Shown piece after piece: positions 7,965-16,255 of a stretch of 64,000 nucleotides of DNA. Position numbers and translations under genes: made by a program. The stretch is from Embleya sp040605455 (GTDB lineage Bacteria; Actinomycetota; Actinomycetes; Streptomycetales; Streptomycetaceae), in NCBI RefSeq assembly GCF_040605455.1, contig NZ_JBEXCV010000026.1, forward strand, positions 9,085-73,084. Direction: 5' to 3'. The stretch's first letter is position 1. Every line of letters begins with the position of its first letter. The notes under the pieces were generated by a model. That model was not told where the DNA came from. It ran no database searches and worked only from the letters and a program-made list of their open reading frames with translations.

Positions 7965-9377
7965 TCAGGCCCGGCCGAGCACGTATTCGAGCGTGTCCGA
8001 ACGGGCCCGGCCCAGCACGCTCTCGCGCAGTGCCTCGGCGAACTCCTCGACGGTGACCACCCCGTCGCCGTCCGCGTCCATCGCGTGCAGCCAACCGATC
8101 CGGTGCGGGGCCGTGCCGTCCGCACCGAGCAGACGCGCGTAGTCGGCCTGATCGATCCGGCCGTCCCCGTCCCGGTCCACCGCGGCGGCCACCCGGACCA
8201 TCAACGCGGCCATCGCGGCCCCCGGCGCGGCCTCGGCGAGCACCCGGTACTCGTCGGCGTCGACCACGCCGTCCCCGTTCGCATCCGCCGTCGCACGCAA
8301 CTCGTCCCACCACGCGTGAAAGGCCGCGTACATGACCTCCTCGTCCACTGCGGCCAGGTCCAGTCGATCGCTGAACACCCGGGCGAGGGCGGCCAGATCG
8401 GGCCAGGACAGCACCCCGTCGCCGGTCTGGTCCAGGATCCGCACGAACATGTCGGCGAGTTGCGTCGCCGGGTCGGCCGGGCGATCGCGCGGGCCGAACC
8501 GGCGCAGCCCGCGCCCGGCCTCCCGTCTGGCCGCGATGTAGGTCGCCGCGAGCGGCATGTACACCCACTTCGTCGGCAGCAGATCGCCGGCCACCGCCAC
8601 GGTCCGACACGCGAGCGACACCACCGTCCGGGCGCCGAACGGCACCCGGCCGCGCTCGCCCAGCCGCTCCCGAAAGGCCGGCGGCAGAGTGGTCGCGACG
8701 GCGGTGCGGATCGCGCCGCCGAGCACCGCGCACGCAACCGACCACACCGCCTCGGGGACGAAGGACAGCTGCGCCGGCGCCGGCAACCGCCCGAGTGCGT
8801 CCAGGAGTTGCTCGACCCCTTGGCCGGCCGTCAGCTTCTCGCGCACGATCTCGTCGAACCAGACCCGGTATTCCTCCACCGTCTCCGGCATCGCGCTCGC
8901 CGGCACCCCCAATTGCAGACCCACCACCAGCCATTCCGCGTACAACTCGGCCTGCCGCTCGTCGTCGAGCGGATCGCCGCCGAGCTCGCACATCAGCACC
9001 ATCGCGTCGAACACGGTCAGGTGCACCCACGCCTGGGCTTCCGGGTCGAGCGCCGAGTACGTCCGGCCGTCCGGATCCACGCCGTTGATGTGCCCGTGCA
9101 GCCGGCGCAGCCGGGCGGCCTCGTGCTCGCGGTCCGCCTGGTCCTGGTAGAGCAGCCGCTGCAGGCTGAGCAGGGTCTGCTCGGCCCGGCGCCACGGATG
9201 TCGCCGGTAGGTGGAGAACTCCACCACGCCGGCACCGACCACCGGATGCGCGGTCTCCAGCACGATCGCCCGACCGATGGTGGTCAGCAGGCGCCATTGG
9301 CCCAGGTAGCGCCAGCTGAGGGAGCCGGCGCCGGGGAAACGTTCGGGGCGGCCCGGCATCCGGGGGGTATCCGACAT
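7965..9377 (-). CDS. DUF2236 (MpaB-type) oxygenase-like protein fused to four EF-hands
   Basis: A 470-residue protein. Residues 20-300 carry the DUF2236 signature: RAIVLETAHPVVGAGV near the start and EEYRVWFDEIVREKL in the middle. Members of this superfamily are haem-dependent oxygenases or related helical proteins (MpaB, latex-clearing protein). From about residue 315 the protein continues into four canonical EF-hand loops (DQTGDG, DANGDG, DRDGDG, DADGDG at about 315, 365, 400 and 433), each with acidic calcium ligands. This is an unusual fusion implying Ca2+ control of the enzyme. It is divergent from the RibD-type reductase across a 210-nt regulatory gap. The EF-hands are certain; the enzymatic reaction is unknown. 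Confidence 0.85.
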   Translation of the reverse strand: MSDTPRMPGRPERFPGAGSLSWRYLGQWRLLTTIGRAIVLETAHPVVGAGVVEFSTYRRHPWRRAEQTLLSLQRLLYQDQADREHEAARLRRLHGHINGVDPDGRTYSALDPEAQAWVHLTVFDAMVLMCELGGDPLDDERQAELYAEWLVVGLQLGVPASAMPETVEEYRVWFDEIVREKLTAGQGVEQLLDALGRLPAPAQLSFVPEAVWSVACAVLGGAIRTAVATTLPPAFRERLGERGRVPFGARTVVSLACRTVAVAGDLLPTKWVYMPLAATYIAARREAGRGLRRFGPRDRPADPATQLADMFVRILDQTGDGVLSWPDLAALARVFSDRLDLAAVDEEVMYAAFHAWWDELRATADANGDGVVDADEYRVLAEAAPGAAMAALMVRVAAAVDRDGDGRIDQADYARLLGADGTAPHRIGWLHAMDADGDGVVTVEEFAEALRESVLGRARSDTLEYVLGRA

Positions 9378-9409
9378 GTGCGGCCTCTCTCGCCGATCGG
9401 CATGTAGTC

Positions 9410-9429
9410 GTGACGATACAATTAGTCAC
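9410..9429. promoter_or_regulatory. Inverted repeat in a divergent promoter region
   Basis: GTGAC and GTCAC arms flank a 10-nt AT-rich centre that contains TACAAT, a plausible -10 box. The element sits between the divergent EF-hand gene and the reductase gene. The size and symmetry would suit a dimeric repressor, but no regulator gene is adjacent. Confidence 0.35.
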
Positions 9430-9590
9430 CATTCGTCGTGGCCGATCCGAAAAACCGCCGACCTCCGCCCGCGAGTCGGCCCCACCGACGAGTTTCGGAA
9501 GCGGTCACGGTCGACCTCACCGAGACTGGAAGGGCCGACCCGGCCACCGCTGCCGGCGTCGGCCGGGCCACCGCCGAGGAGGGCAGCCGG

Positions 9591-10193
9591 ATGGCAATCG
9601 TGATGGCCGAGAAGACGATGTCGCTGGACGGGTTCATCGCAGACTCGTCGGACGACGTGGCGGAATTGTTCGAGTGGTACTCGAACGGGAATGTGGAGAC
9701 GCCCGCGCCGGGCGGGGGGATGACGTTCCGCACCTCGGAGCCGAGTGCCCGGCACCTGCGCGAGCTGGTGGTCAACACGGGGGCGGTCGTGACCGGACGC
9801 CGGCTGTTCGACCTCACCGACGGGTGGGGCGGCAGCCACCCGATCGGCGTGCCGGTGTTCGTGGTCACCCATCACGTACCCCAGGACTGGGTCGCCGAGC
9901 ATCCACAGGCGCCGTTCACGTTCGTCACCACCGGCCTGGAGAGGGCCGTCGCGCAGGCCCGAGCGGTGGCGGGCGACCTGTCGGTGGGGGTGGGCGGCGC
10001 GGACATCGTGCGCCAGTGCCTGAACGCGGGCCTGGTCGACGAGATCGTGGTCAACCTGGTGCCGGTGTTGTTGGGCGCGGGCATCCGCTTCTTCGACCAC
10101 CTCGCCGACACCCCGATCAAGTTGGCGGCGACCCGGGTGATCGAGGGCCGGCACGTCACGCACCTGTACTTCCGGGTGGTCCGCCCGAGTTGA
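9591..10193 (+). CDS. Dihydrofolate-reductase-like (RibD C-terminal) reductase
   Basis: A 200-residue protein of the RibD C-terminal/DHFR-like fold, a family of NAD(P)H reductases. Seen: an N-terminal MSLDGFIADSSDD strand typical of the family, GAVVTGRRLFDLTDGW for the nucleotide-proximal loop, VGVGGADIVRQCLNAGLVDE, and the PVLLGAGIRFFD strand. The length fits single-domain members. GAGGAGGG lies upstream of the chosen ATG; the open frame continues upstream without coding features. The substrate is unknown; homologues are often annotated simply as dihydrofolate reductase family. Confidence 0.88.
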   Translation: MAIVMAEKTMSLDGFIADSSDDVAELFEWYSNGNVETPAPGGGMTFRTSEPSARHLRELVVNTGAVVTGRRLFDLTDGWGGSHPIGVPVFVVTHHVPQDWVAEHPQAPFTFVTTGLERAVAQARAVAGDLSVGVGGADIVRQCLNAGLVDEIVVNLVPVLLGAGIRFFDHLADTPIKLAATRVIEGRHVTHLYFRVVRPS

Positions 10194-10226
10194 GGCCCCG
10201 CTTCGGATCCGGGACCCGCCCGCGAC

Positions 10227-11645
10227 TCACGCCTCGCGCAGCACCGTCGCCAACTCTTCGACGGTGCCCGTCCAGGCGTGCGCCGGCGGCGCCGCGAAGC
10301 CCACCAGGACACCCTGTTCCGCGGCCGCCCCGTGCCACAGCTCGCCCAGTCCCCGCAGGGCGATCCCGCGCTCCGAACTGAGCGCCAGCACCCGCTCCTC
10401 GGCCGGCCCGCCCGCCGGGAACGTCATCAACACGTGCAACCCGGCCGGCACGCCCCACAACCGCAGCGCGCCCGCCCGTTGTTCCGCCTCGAACCGGCGT
10501 ACCAGATACGCCCGCCGCCGGCGATAGCTCAGCCGCGAGGCGCGTACGTGCCGGTCGTAGTCGTGCCGGGCGAGCAGGTCGGCGAGAACGAGTTGGCCCA
10601 GCCCCTGGGTGTGCCAGTCGGCCCGGAACTTGGCCCGCACCACCGGTTCGACCAGATGTCCGGGCAGCGCCATCCAGGCCAACCGCAGGCCGGGCCCGAG
10701 CGTCTTGGACACCGATCCGCAATAGGCGACGTGCTCCGGCGCCATGCCCTGAAGCGCGCCGATCGGCTGCCGGTCGTAGCGGAACTCGCCGTCGTAGTCG
10801 TCCTCCACGATCAGCCCGCCGCTCGCGCGTGCCCACGCGCACATCTCGTGTCGTCGCGCGGGCCGCAGCGGCACGCCCGTCGGGTACTGATGCGCCGGCG
10901 TGAGCACCACCGCGCCCATCGCCGGATCGGCCGGCCGCTTCAGCCGCGCACCGTCGGCGTCCACCGGCAGCGGCAGCACCGCCGGCCCGGCGCGGCGGAT
11001 CACGTCGCGGTAGACGTTGTGCCCGGGGTCCTCCATGCCCACCGCCCGCACCCCGGCCTCGGTCAGCACGCGCGCGAGCAGGCCGATCGACTGGTAGAAG
11101 CCGGACGTGATCACGATGCGATCGGGCGTGGTCAGCACGCCGCGGGTGCGCCCGAGGTGTTCGGCCAGCGCGGTGCGCAGTTCGAGTCGACCCTGCGGAT
11201 CACCCACGCCGTGTACGTCGGCCGGCGCCGCAGTGGTCAGCACCCGGCGGGTGGATCGCAGCCAGGCCGAGGTCGGGAAGGCGGACACGTCCGGCATCCC
11301 GGGCCGCAGATCGAATCGCGGCACGGCCGGCACCGACGGACCGCCCGCCGCGTCCCGGGCGGCCGGCTCGGTCGGACCCGCGACTCGGGTCGCGGCGCCC
11401 TGACGCGCAATCAGATACCCCTCGGCGACCAGTTGGTCGTACGCGGCGGTCACCGTCCCGCGCGCGAAGCCCAACTCGGCGGCCAGCCCGCGCGTGGACG
11501 GCAGCGGCGCGCCCGGCGCCAGCCGCCCGGCCCGTACCGCCGCCCGCAGTGCACGCTCCAAGCCGATACGGCGACCCTCGGCGGTGTCCACCTCGACGTG
11601 CAGGTCGATCGCGTCGACCGGGAAACTGGACCAGTCCTCGAACAT
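10227..11645 (-). CDS. MocR-type transcriptional regulator (GntR HTH plus aminotransferase)
   Basis: About 472 residues. Residues 1-75 form a GntR winged helix (PLPSTRGLAAELGFARGTV), and residues 115-465 form a class I aminotransferase fold that binds PLP as an effector, with the lysine in GSVSKTLGPGLRLAWM. MocR/PdxR proteins control pyridoxal or amino-acid related genes. It is divergent from the metallophosphoesterase gene and shares a 102-nt promoter region with it. The ATG at 11645 begins MFEDWSS; any frame further upstream runs antisense through the phosphoesterase gene and is a shadow. Confidence 0.92.
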   Translation of the reverse strand: MFEDWSSFPVDAIDLHVEVDTAEGRRIGLERALRAAVRAGRLAPGAPLPSTRGLAAELGFARGTVTAAYDQLVAEGYLIARQGAATRVAGPTEPAARDAAGGPSVPAVPRFDLRPGMPDVSAFPTSAWLRSTRRVLTTAAPADVHGVGDPQGRLELRTALAEHLGRTRGVLTTPDRIVITSGFYQSIGLLARVLTEAGVRAVGMEDPGHNVYRDVIRRAGPAVLPLPVDADGARLKRPADPAMGAVVLTPAHQYPTGVPLRPARRHEMCAWARASGGLIVEDDYDGEFRYDRQPIGALQGMAPEHVAYCGSVSKTLGPGLRLAWMALPGHLVEPVVRAKFRADWHTQGLGQLVLADLLARHDYDRHVRASRLSYRRRRAYLVRRFEAEQRAGALRLWGVPAGLHVLMTFPAGGPAEERVLALSSERGIALRGLGELWHGAAAEQGVLVGFAAPPAHAWTGTVEELATVLREA

Positions 11646-11747
11646 TTCACTGGATCTTAACGATGGTCCGGTGGCCCGCGTAGCGTCGCCTTCATCGCGG
11701 CCGACTACACCGGAACCACCGCATCCGCCTCCCCCAAGGACACCCGC

Positions 11748-12503
11748 ATGATCGTGTTCGCGCACCTCAGTGACACCCACCTCGACGGCGGCCCGCGCGC
11801 GGCCGAGCGCACTCGGGCGGTCATGGCCCACCTGAACGGGCTCCCCCACGACCTGGCCGCGGTGCTGGTCACCGGCGACATCGTGGACAACGGCCTGCCC
11901 GCCGAATACGAGGAGGCGCGGGCGCTGCTCGCGTCCCGGCACCCGGTGCTGATCCTGCCCGGCAACCACGACGTACGCGGGCCCTTTCGCGCGGGACTGT
12001 TCGACGAGCCCGAAGGCGACGAGCCGATCAACCGGGTGCACCACACGGCCGACGGCGCGGTGTTCGCGCTGTGCGACTCGTCCATCCCGGGCCGCGCGGA
12101 CGGCCTGCTGGCCGACGAGACACTGTCCTGGTTGACCGACGTCCTGGACGAAACCCCGTCCACCACGCCGGTATTCGTGGCCTTCCACCACCCGCCGGTG
12201 GAGTTGGGCAGTCCGGGGATCGACCGGATCCGCCAGTTCGGCGCCGAGCGGCTGGCCGACGTCATCGCCCACCGGTCCAACGTGGCGGGCCTGCTGTGCG
12301 GGCACGCGCACACCCCGGCGGCCACCACGTTCGCCGGCAAGCCGCTGATCGTGGCGCCCGGTGTGGTGTCCACGATCAATCTGCCGTGGGAACGGGCCGA
12401 CGACGACGCCCCGTTCATCGACTCGAAGCTGCCGCCCGCGCTGGCGTTCCACCGGCTCGACGACGAGGGTCGGCTGACCACACACTTCCGCACGGTGGTC
12501 TGA
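11748..12503 (+). CDS. Metallophosphoesterase (CpdA-like phosphodiesterase)
   Basis: A 251-residue calcineurin-type phosphoesterase with all metal-binding motifs in order: DTHLDGG, TGDIVDNG, GNHD, FHHPP and GHAHTP. These hold a dinuclear metal centre that hydrolyses phosphate esters; the closest remembered relatives are 3',5'-cyclic nucleotide phosphodiesterases. It has no signal peptide, so it is cytoplasmic. It is transcribed divergently from the MocR regulator, which may control it. Confidence 0.92.
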   Translation: MIVFAHLSDTHLDGGPRAAERTRAVMAHLNGLPHDLAAVLVTGDIVDNGLPAEYEEARALLASRHPVLILPGNHDVRGPFRAGLFDEPEGDEPINRVHHTADGAVFALCDSSIPGRADGLLADETLSWLTDVLDETPSTTPVFVAFHHPPVELGSPGIDRIRQFGAERLADVIAHRSNVAGLLCGHAHTPAATTFAGKPLIVAPGVVSTINLPWERADDDAPFIDSKLPPALAFHRLDDEGRLTTHFRTVV

Positions 12504-12553
12504 TCGCCCGATAGCGTGCCGCGGGTACGCCAACGGAGCGAAGGGGGCTGCCG

Positions 12554-12799
12554 ATGTTCGGACGACGCCGGCTGAGCCTGCGGCCCGGCGACGTGTACCT
12601 GCTGTGCACCGACGGCGTCGCCGAACAGATCGACTACCACCCGCTCGGCGCCCTGTTGGCCGCTCCCGACGCGCCCACCGAGATCGTCGCCCGGCTACTC
12701 GCCGCGACCCTGGAGGCGGGCGGGCACGACAACGCGACCGCGATCGTATTGTGCGTGGATCGCCGCGAGGATCAGCCTGCCGACGGCTCGTCGACCTGA
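12554..12799 (+). CDS. Truncated PP2C-type phosphatase (C-terminal fragment)
   Basis: An 81-residue frame with a start codon and a GAAGGGGG site upstream. It contains only the last motifs of a PP2C serine/threonine phosphatase: YLLCTDGVAEQ and GGHDNATAIVL. The N-terminal two thirds with the first metal-binding aspartates are missing, and the gene upstream is an unrelated phosphoesterase. The protein could not be an active phosphatase on its own. It is either a decaying remnant that kept an open frame or a small protein derived from one. The last 28 nt overlap the convergent hydrolase gene. Confidence 0.6.
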   Translation: MFGRRRLSLRPGDVYLLCTDGVAEQIDYHPLGALLAAPDAPTEIVARLLAATLEAGGHDNATAIVLCVDRREDQPADGSST

Positions 12800-13578
12800 G
12801 CGTCGACCGGCACGTGCTCGCGTTGCTCCGCCAGGTGGGCGAGCAGGAGCGCAGCGGCTTCGCGTGGTCGCTCGACCGAGGGCAGGTGGCCGGCCCAGGG
12901 CAGTTCGAGGTGCCGCGCGTTCGGCAGCGACCCTGCCGACTCGGCGGCGATCGCGCGGAAGTCCGCGAGGTCGTGCGCGCCGGAGACGACCAGGCACGGC
13001 GCGGTGATCGCGGACAGGTCGACGTCGACGTTCGGCACGCCCGGGGCCGGTATCGGGCCGGCGGCGAGCCGTTGGTCGAAGACGTCGCGCTGCATCACAC
13101 CCACCTGATAGCGGGTCAGCGCGTCCGCCGCGGGGCCCAGCCGGGTGTCCAGCACGAGTTCCACCGCCCCGGCCACGTCGCCGGCCGCCAGGAGCGCCCG
13201 CTCGCGCGCCTCGATCGCGCGCAGCGCCGGGGACGGGATGTGGCCCGGGCGGCCGGCGCACAGCAGCGCGAGCGAGTCGACCCGATCCGGTCGGCGGGCG
13301 GCGACCTCCAGGGCCACCGTGCCGCCGTGGCACGCGCCGACCAGGGCCGCGCGCCCGATCCCGAGCGCGTCGAGCAGGTCGAGCACGTCGTCCGCGTCGC
13401 GCCGCGGGTCGGTCGCGGGCGGCGTGCGTCCGAAGCCGGACAGGTCCGGCCGCACGACCCGGTATCCGGCGTCGATCAGCACGGACCACTGGGGATCCCA
13501 CATCCGCCGGTCGCAGACCGACGAGTGCAGCAACACCACGACCGGCCCGGTGCCATCCTTGTCATGCGCAAGCGTCAT
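12772..13578 (-). CDS. Alpha/beta hydrolase with cysteine at the nucleophile elbow
   Basis: A 268-residue alpha/beta hydrolase. Seen: oxyanion loop LLHSS, strand plus PDLSGFGRT, nucleophile elbow VGACHGGT at residues 80-87, acid turn SGAHD and catalytic His in WAGHLPSVERP. The nucleophile position is Cys83 in place of the usual Ser, as in dienelactone-hydrolase-like enzymes, so the reaction may differ from ordinary esterases. The start is the ATG preceding LAHDKDG. It converges on the PP2C fragment. Confidence 0.85.
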   Translation of the reverse strand: MTLAHDKDGTGPVVVLLHSSVCDRRMWDPQWSVLIDAGYRVVRPDLSGFGRTPPATDPRRDADDVLDLLDALGIGRAALVGACHGGTVALEVAARRPDRVDSLALLCAGRPGHIPSPALRAIEARERALLAAGDVAGAVELVLDTRLGPAADALTRYQVGVMQRDVFDQRLAAGPIPAPGVPNVDVDLSAITAPCLVVSGAHDLADFRAIAAESAGSLPNARHLELPWAGHLPSVERPREAAALLLAHLAEQREHVPVDAQVDEPSAG

Positions 13579-13738
13579 GCCGCCGACTCTAGGGCGTGTC
13601 GCCGATGTGCCCGACCGGGACAAGCGGTTCCCGGCCGGCGCGCGGATGCCTTCCACCTCCGGATTTCCCGGCTTCGCGGTGCTTCGTGCGAGGATTTCCG
13701 GACGTGCGGTAGCCCCCACCGAGCGAAGGATGAGCGCG

Positions 13739-14359
13739 ATGCGCGACGACAAGATCAGCGAATACCTGGACCGCCTCGCCGACCGGGTACCGGCGCCGGG
13801 GGGCGGTGCGGCCGCCGCGCTGCACGCGGCACAGGCGGCCGCGCTGCTGGGTATGGTCGCGCGGTACACCACCGGCGACAAGTACGCCGAGCATGCCTCC
13901 TCGATCGCCCAGGTGGTCGCGCTCACCGACGAACTGCGGGGTGTGGCACTGCGGTTGGCCGAGGAGGACGCGGCCGCCTTCACCGCGGTGACCGAGGCGT
14001 ACACACTGGCCCGGGACACCGACGAGGCCAAGGCCGTGCGCTCGGCCACGATCGCCGCCGCGCTGGTCGGTGCGGCCAAGCCGCCCGCCGAGGTGGTCGC
14101 GCTGGCCGCCGCGTGCGTCGAACTGGCCGAAAAGCTGCTGCCGATCGGCAATCCCAACGTGATCACCGACGTGGCCGCGGCGGCCGAGGCGGCGCGGGCT
14201 GCGGCGACCACGGCGCGGGTGAACATCGAGATCAATCTCGGCGGGATCCGGGACGAGCAGGCCCGCACCGAGTTCACCGCGCAGGCCGCGCGGGTGGACG
14301 GCATCGCCGCGCGCGCCGATCAGGTCACCGCGGCCGTGCGCAAGGAGATCGTCCGATGA
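13739..14359 (+). CDS. Cyclodeaminase/cyclohydrolase (FTCD_C) family protein
   Basis: About 206 residues of the formiminotransferase-cyclodeaminase C-terminal fold, an all-helical enzyme that converts 5-formimino-THF to 5,10-methenyl-THF and ammonia. The glycine-rich folate loop VPAPGGGAAAAL is near residue 17, and the helix GNPNVITDVAAAAEAA near 145 is typical of the family. The ATG at 13739 has AAGGA at a good distance; an ATG at 13730 is too close to it. The stop overlaps the folD start (ATGA), so the two products are made together. This supports a joint role in one-carbon metabolism. Confidence 0.9.
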   Translation: MRDDKISEYLDRLADRVPAPGGGAAAALHAAQAAALLGMVARYTTGDKYAEHASSIAQVVALTDELRGVALRLAEEDAAAFTAVTEAYTLARDTDEAKAVRSATIAAALVGAAKPPAEVVALAAACVELAEKLLPIGNPNVITDVAAAAEAARAAATTARVNIEINLGGIRDEQARTEFTAQAARVDGIAARADQVTAAVRKEIVR

Positions 14360-15201
14360 CCGCGACCGTGCTCTCCGGCAGGGACCTTGCCGCCGCGATC
14401 CGCACGGAGACCGCGACCCGGGCGGCGCTGCTCGCCGAGGCGGGCTCCCCGGTCACCCTCGCGGTCGTGGTGGCCACCGCCGACGAGTCCACCGCGTGGT
14501 ACGTGCGCTCGATCGCCGGGGCCGCCGCGAAGGTCGGCATCACCTGCGACGTGGTCGACCTGGGTGCGGACGCGACCGCGGAGGCGATCCGGGGCACGCT
14601 GGAGGCGCTCGGCGCGGACGACGGTGTGCACGGAATCATCCTGCAGACCCCGCTGCCGGACGGCGCGGCCCTGGAGGACCTGGCCGGCGCGATCGCCTTC
14701 GGCAAGGACGTGGACGGCGCCAACCCGCTCTCGCTCGGCCGACTGGCCGCCGGGCTGCCCGCGTTCGCACCGGCCACGGCCGAGGCGGTGGTGGCGATCC
14801 TGGATCACCACGGCGTCGAACTCGCCGGCCGGCACGTCGCGATGGTCGGCCGCTCGATGGTGGTCGGCAAGCCCGCCGCGCACCTGCTCCTGGACCGCAA
14901 CGCCACAGTCACCATCTGCCACTCGCGGACCAAGGACCTGGCCGGGCTGACCTCGACTGCGGACGTGGTGGTCGCCGCGGTCGGCCGGCCCGGGCTGATC
15001 ACCGCCGAACACGTCGCACCCGGCGCGGTCGTGGTCGACGTGGGCACCAACCCCACCGCCGACGACGGCCTGGTCGGCGATGTGGACGCGGCCTCCGTGG
15101 CACCGGTGGCCGGCGCGCTCACCCCCGTGCCGGGCGGGGTGGGACCGGTGACGACGGCGCTGCTGCTGAGCCACACGGTGCGCGCGGCGGCATCGCCCTG
15201 A
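14356..15201 (+). CDS. folD: FolD-like methylenetetrahydrofolate dehydrogenase lacking the catalytic lysine
   Basis: A 281-residue FolD homologue. Conserved: ILQTPLP (folate pocket Gln), GKDVDGANP (folate-binding Asp), GRSMVVGKP of the NADP-binding Rossmann fold, and TPVPGGVGPVTT. The usual YVxSKxK motif reads YVRSIAG here (residues 49-55), so both lysines are replaced by Ile and Gly. In characterised FolD enzymes that second lysine is essential for the cyclohydrolase step. The partner cyclodeaminase would supply methenyl-THF directly, making the cyclohydrolase step unnecessary, which fits a dehydrogenase-only role. Sequence facts are direct; the activity is inference. Confidence 0.9.
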   Translation: MTATVLSGRDLAAAIRTETATRAALLAEAGSPVTLAVVVATADESTAWYVRSIAGAAAKVGITCDVVDLGADATAEAIRGTLEALGADDGVHGIILQTPLPDGAALEDLAGAIAFGKDVDGANPLSLGRLAAGLPAFAPATAEAVVAILDHHGVELAGRHVAMVGRSMVVGKPAAHLLLDRNATVTICHSRTKDLAGLTSTADVVVAAVGRPGLITAEHVAPGAVVVDVGTNPTADDGLVGDVDAASVAPVAGALTPVPGGVGPVTTALLLSHTVRAAASP

Positions 15202-15324
15202 GCCTGGGGCCCTGGGCCCTGGGTTCGCGCCCGACCTGCGGCCGGGGGTCCTCAGGCTCCGGACGGGTCGATCACGCAAGTCGACACCGTCCCGATCAAA
15301 AGGTCTATGCCAATAGTGTCATCT

Positions 15325-15337
15325 CGGAGTAACTCCG
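15325..15337. promoter_or_regulatory. Short perfect palindrome upstream of the DUF3099 gene
   Basis: CGGAGT and ACTCCG arms surround one central A, about 65 nt upstream of the proposed GTG start. It could be an operator or a small hairpin in the leader. Short palindromes are common at this GC content, so the assignment is weak. Confidence 0.25.
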
Positions 15338-15402
15338 GGAGACCGGCCGGCCGCGCCCTCCGCACCGGGCCGCCCGGCGGCCCGAGGACGTACCGTGAAG
15401 AG

Positions 15403-15663
15403 GTGAGCACCAACGATCCGGGCGGCCCCGGTGGAGGGGGCGCCACTCCGTCCGGGCCGGTTCCGTCCCAGCGCCGTCGACGCAAGCGCTACTTCGTGAT
15501 GATGGGCATCTGCCTGCTGCTGTTCCTGCTGGCCGGCACGGTGGTCTACCGCTGGTCGTTCCCGGCCGCCGTGGCCATGACGGTCGTCGCGATGGCGATC
15601 CCGCCGTTCGCGGCGATCGTGGCCAATCGGCGCGAGCCCGGCGACCGCTGGTGGGACGAGTAG
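15403..15663 (+). CDS. DUF3099 small membrane protein
   Basis: About 86 residues from a GTG. After a Gly/Pro-rich N-terminus comes a basic cluster (RRRRKRYF) and two membrane helices (GICLLLFLLAGTVVYRW and AVAMTVVAMAIPPFAAIVAN), ending with DRWWDE. This closely matches the DUF3099 family found throughout Streptomycetaceae, whose role is unknown. The start is uncertain: the frame remains open to 15307 and the purine-rich stretch before the GTG is short. Confidence 0.75.
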   Translation: MSTNDPGGPGGGGATPSGPVPSQRRRRKRYFVMMGICLLLFLLAGTVVYRWSFPAAVAMTVVAMAIPPFAAIVANRREPGDRWWDE

Positions 15664-15817
15664 CGCCTGCGAGCACGGGATCTTCCGGTCGGCGGTCGTG
15701 CGGTCACGGATTCGTCCCGACGCGGTGACGGTCGCCGGGATCGCGAACCACGGCAACCGCCCGACCCGTCCCAGCCGTTGACCCGCGATCACGCGGGCAG
15801 GGGGGAAGGGGGCCGAG

Positions 15818-16087
15818 ATGCCCATCGATCCGGGTATGCGGGCGGCACGGCAGGCTCAGGCGTTCCGGAACGACGTCAACCGGCGGGTCTTGCGCGAGCA
15901 GGTGTCCGCCTACGACCGGTGGCGCCGGCGCGGCGGGCGTTCGGGCGCCGGCGGCGTGTTCATGCTGCTGCTGGTGATCGGCGCGGTGGTCCTCGCCGCG
16001 AAGTACCCCGACCAGGCACACGACTTGGTCGACCGGGCCCGACCGGTCCTGGACCTGGCGCTCGGCTCGATCGACGACCTACGCTGA
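15818..16087 (+). CDS. Small single-pass membrane protein
   Basis: An 89-residue protein with a strong GGAAGGGGG site upstream of the ATG. The first 45 residues are hydrophilic and Arg-rich, then one helix (residues 47-62, VFMLLLVIGAVVLAA) and a short helical tail. The positive-inside rule predicts the N-terminus is cytoplasmic. I do not recognise a family. Confidence 0.6.
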   Translation: MPIDPGMRAARQAQAFRNDVNRRVLREQVSAYDRWRRRGGRSGAGGVFMLLLVIGAVVLAAKYPDQAHDLVDRARPVLDLALGSIDDLR

Positions 16088-16255
16088 CCCGACCGAGCGC
16101 GACGCCGGCGACGGCGCAAGGGCGCGCCGTGCGGGCCCGGTTCGAGGGAAGTCGGACAACCGGGCAGTAGGGTCGGTGCCCGAGCGACGGGTGCCGTGCG
16201 GCCGTCGAGTGTGGCGTCGGGCCATGGGGCCGTCGGGCCAGGAGAGGACGTCGTC

